Assembly: GCA_035628505.1 (NCBI GenBank)
Contig: DASPJR010000035.1
Location: forward strand, 1-48,928
Reading direction: 5' to 3'
DNA length: 48,928 bases
From: DASPJR01 sp035628505
Lineage (GTDB): Bacteria; Planctomycetota; SZUA-567; H5-PLA8
Part shown: in pieces, positions 48,832 through 48,928 of the stretch
How the letters are laid out: every line of letters starts with the position of its first letter
Position numbering within the stretch: position 1 is the first letter of the stretch
Program-made: the position numbers and the translations under genes
The notes under the pieces: generated by a model
The model's input: only the letters and a program-made list of their open reading frames with translations
What the model was told of the DNA's origin: nothing
Databases searched by the model: none

Positions 48832-48928
48832 TTATTTTGTGGGCAGTTTTCGCCAATACTCGTCGGCGGGCTCACCATTCATTCGTGTAAGGCTCCGGAT
48901 CGATTTAAAGAGTGCGACGACCTTTGGG
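48832..48928 (-). CDS. C-terminal fragment of a further gene (partial)
   Basis: Reading leftward from the window edge, one frame gives 31 residues ending LTRMNGEPADEYWRKLPTK and a TAA stop at 48832-48834. Its composition looks protein-like (basic, with a Trp and no repeats), and its stop lies 108 bases upstream of the kinase start. The chance of 31 open codons at random is not negligible, so this is tentative. No family is recognised. Confidence 0.35.
   Translation of the reverse strand, partial: PKVVALFKSIRSLTRMNGEPADEYWRKLPTK

Overview
The window is about 49 kb of GC-rich bacterial DNA that looks like a member of the PVC group, most likely a planctomycete. The inference rests on gene content: two large Ser/Thr kinases of Pkn type with extracytoplasmic domains (one carrying PA14, WD40 and C-type-lectin modules), a Cys-type sulfatase, a DUF1570-like zinc peptidase, a GntR/LacI-type hybrid regulator, a Gfo/Idh/MocA oxidoreductase, a long kelch-PKD surface protein, and many intergenic palindromes built on CACRGAG and GAAGCACGAA motifs. 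No 16S rRNA or other taxonomic marker is present, so this is only an inference. Most starts were chosen by a visible Shine-Dalgarno sequence (for example alcohol dehydrogenase, hpd, hmgA, sulfatase, GDH). || Layout. 1-405 is gene-free and holds a ~155-bp imperfect palindrome. 406-3926 (minus) is a GT2 - GT39 - NAD-dependent epimerase operon with a GTGA overlap, probably for lipid-linked sugar transfer at the envelope. A methyltransferase (4136-4798, +) and a zinc alcohol dehydrogenase (4896-5972, -) converge on a GAGCCAAGAGCTAA repeat. 5973-6418 holds two MITE-like elements. A Ser/Thr kinase and an NCS2-like permease follow (6419-10362, +). 10397-14520 (minus) is a tyrosine/homogentisate catabolic cluster: hpd, a DUF104-type antitoxin-like gene, a fumarylacetoacetase-family gene, hmgA and a DUF1992 gene. 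14822-18803 (+) pairs a DUF5060-GH5 lipoprotein with a GGDEF diguanylate cyclase. || 18834-25053 is a sialoglycan locus: GntR-type regulator, a small ORF and a sulfatase run leftward, while sialidase, sialate mutarotase (NanM) and sialate lyase (NanA) run rightward from a shared intergenic region with a perfect 16-bp palindrome over the promoter. After a strong bidirectional terminator come a TIM-barrel sugar isomerase (-), a secreted Arg/Asp/Tyr-repeat protein (+), the kelch-PKD protein (-), the zinc peptidase (-) and a divergent AraC regulator (+). 33024-35231 contains two copies of one palindromic repeat around a Gfo/Idh oxidoreductase and tRNA-Phe(GAA). || 35232-48928 holds a YdeP-like molybdopterin oxidoreductase (-), a three-PAS hybrid histidine kinase (+), glutamate dehydrogenase with a long Pro/Ala N-terminal extension (-), tsaE, thiL, a Nudix hydrolase and the 1480-residue multidomain kinase (all -), and at the right edge a possible C-terminal fragment of another minus-strand gene. 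|| How the genes work together: the best integrated units are tyrosine to fumarate/acetoacetate breakdown, sialic acid release and cleavage coupled to desulfation, and envelope glycosylation. Sensing and signalling (two Ser/Thr kinases, one hybrid histidine kinase, one diguanylate cyclase) is heavily represented. The most unusual observations are an intergenic-type repeat lying in frame inside the kelch-PKD gene, the base-composition mosaics in that gene and in the FAH gene, the domain architecture of the 1480-residue kinase, and the density of palindromic repeats.
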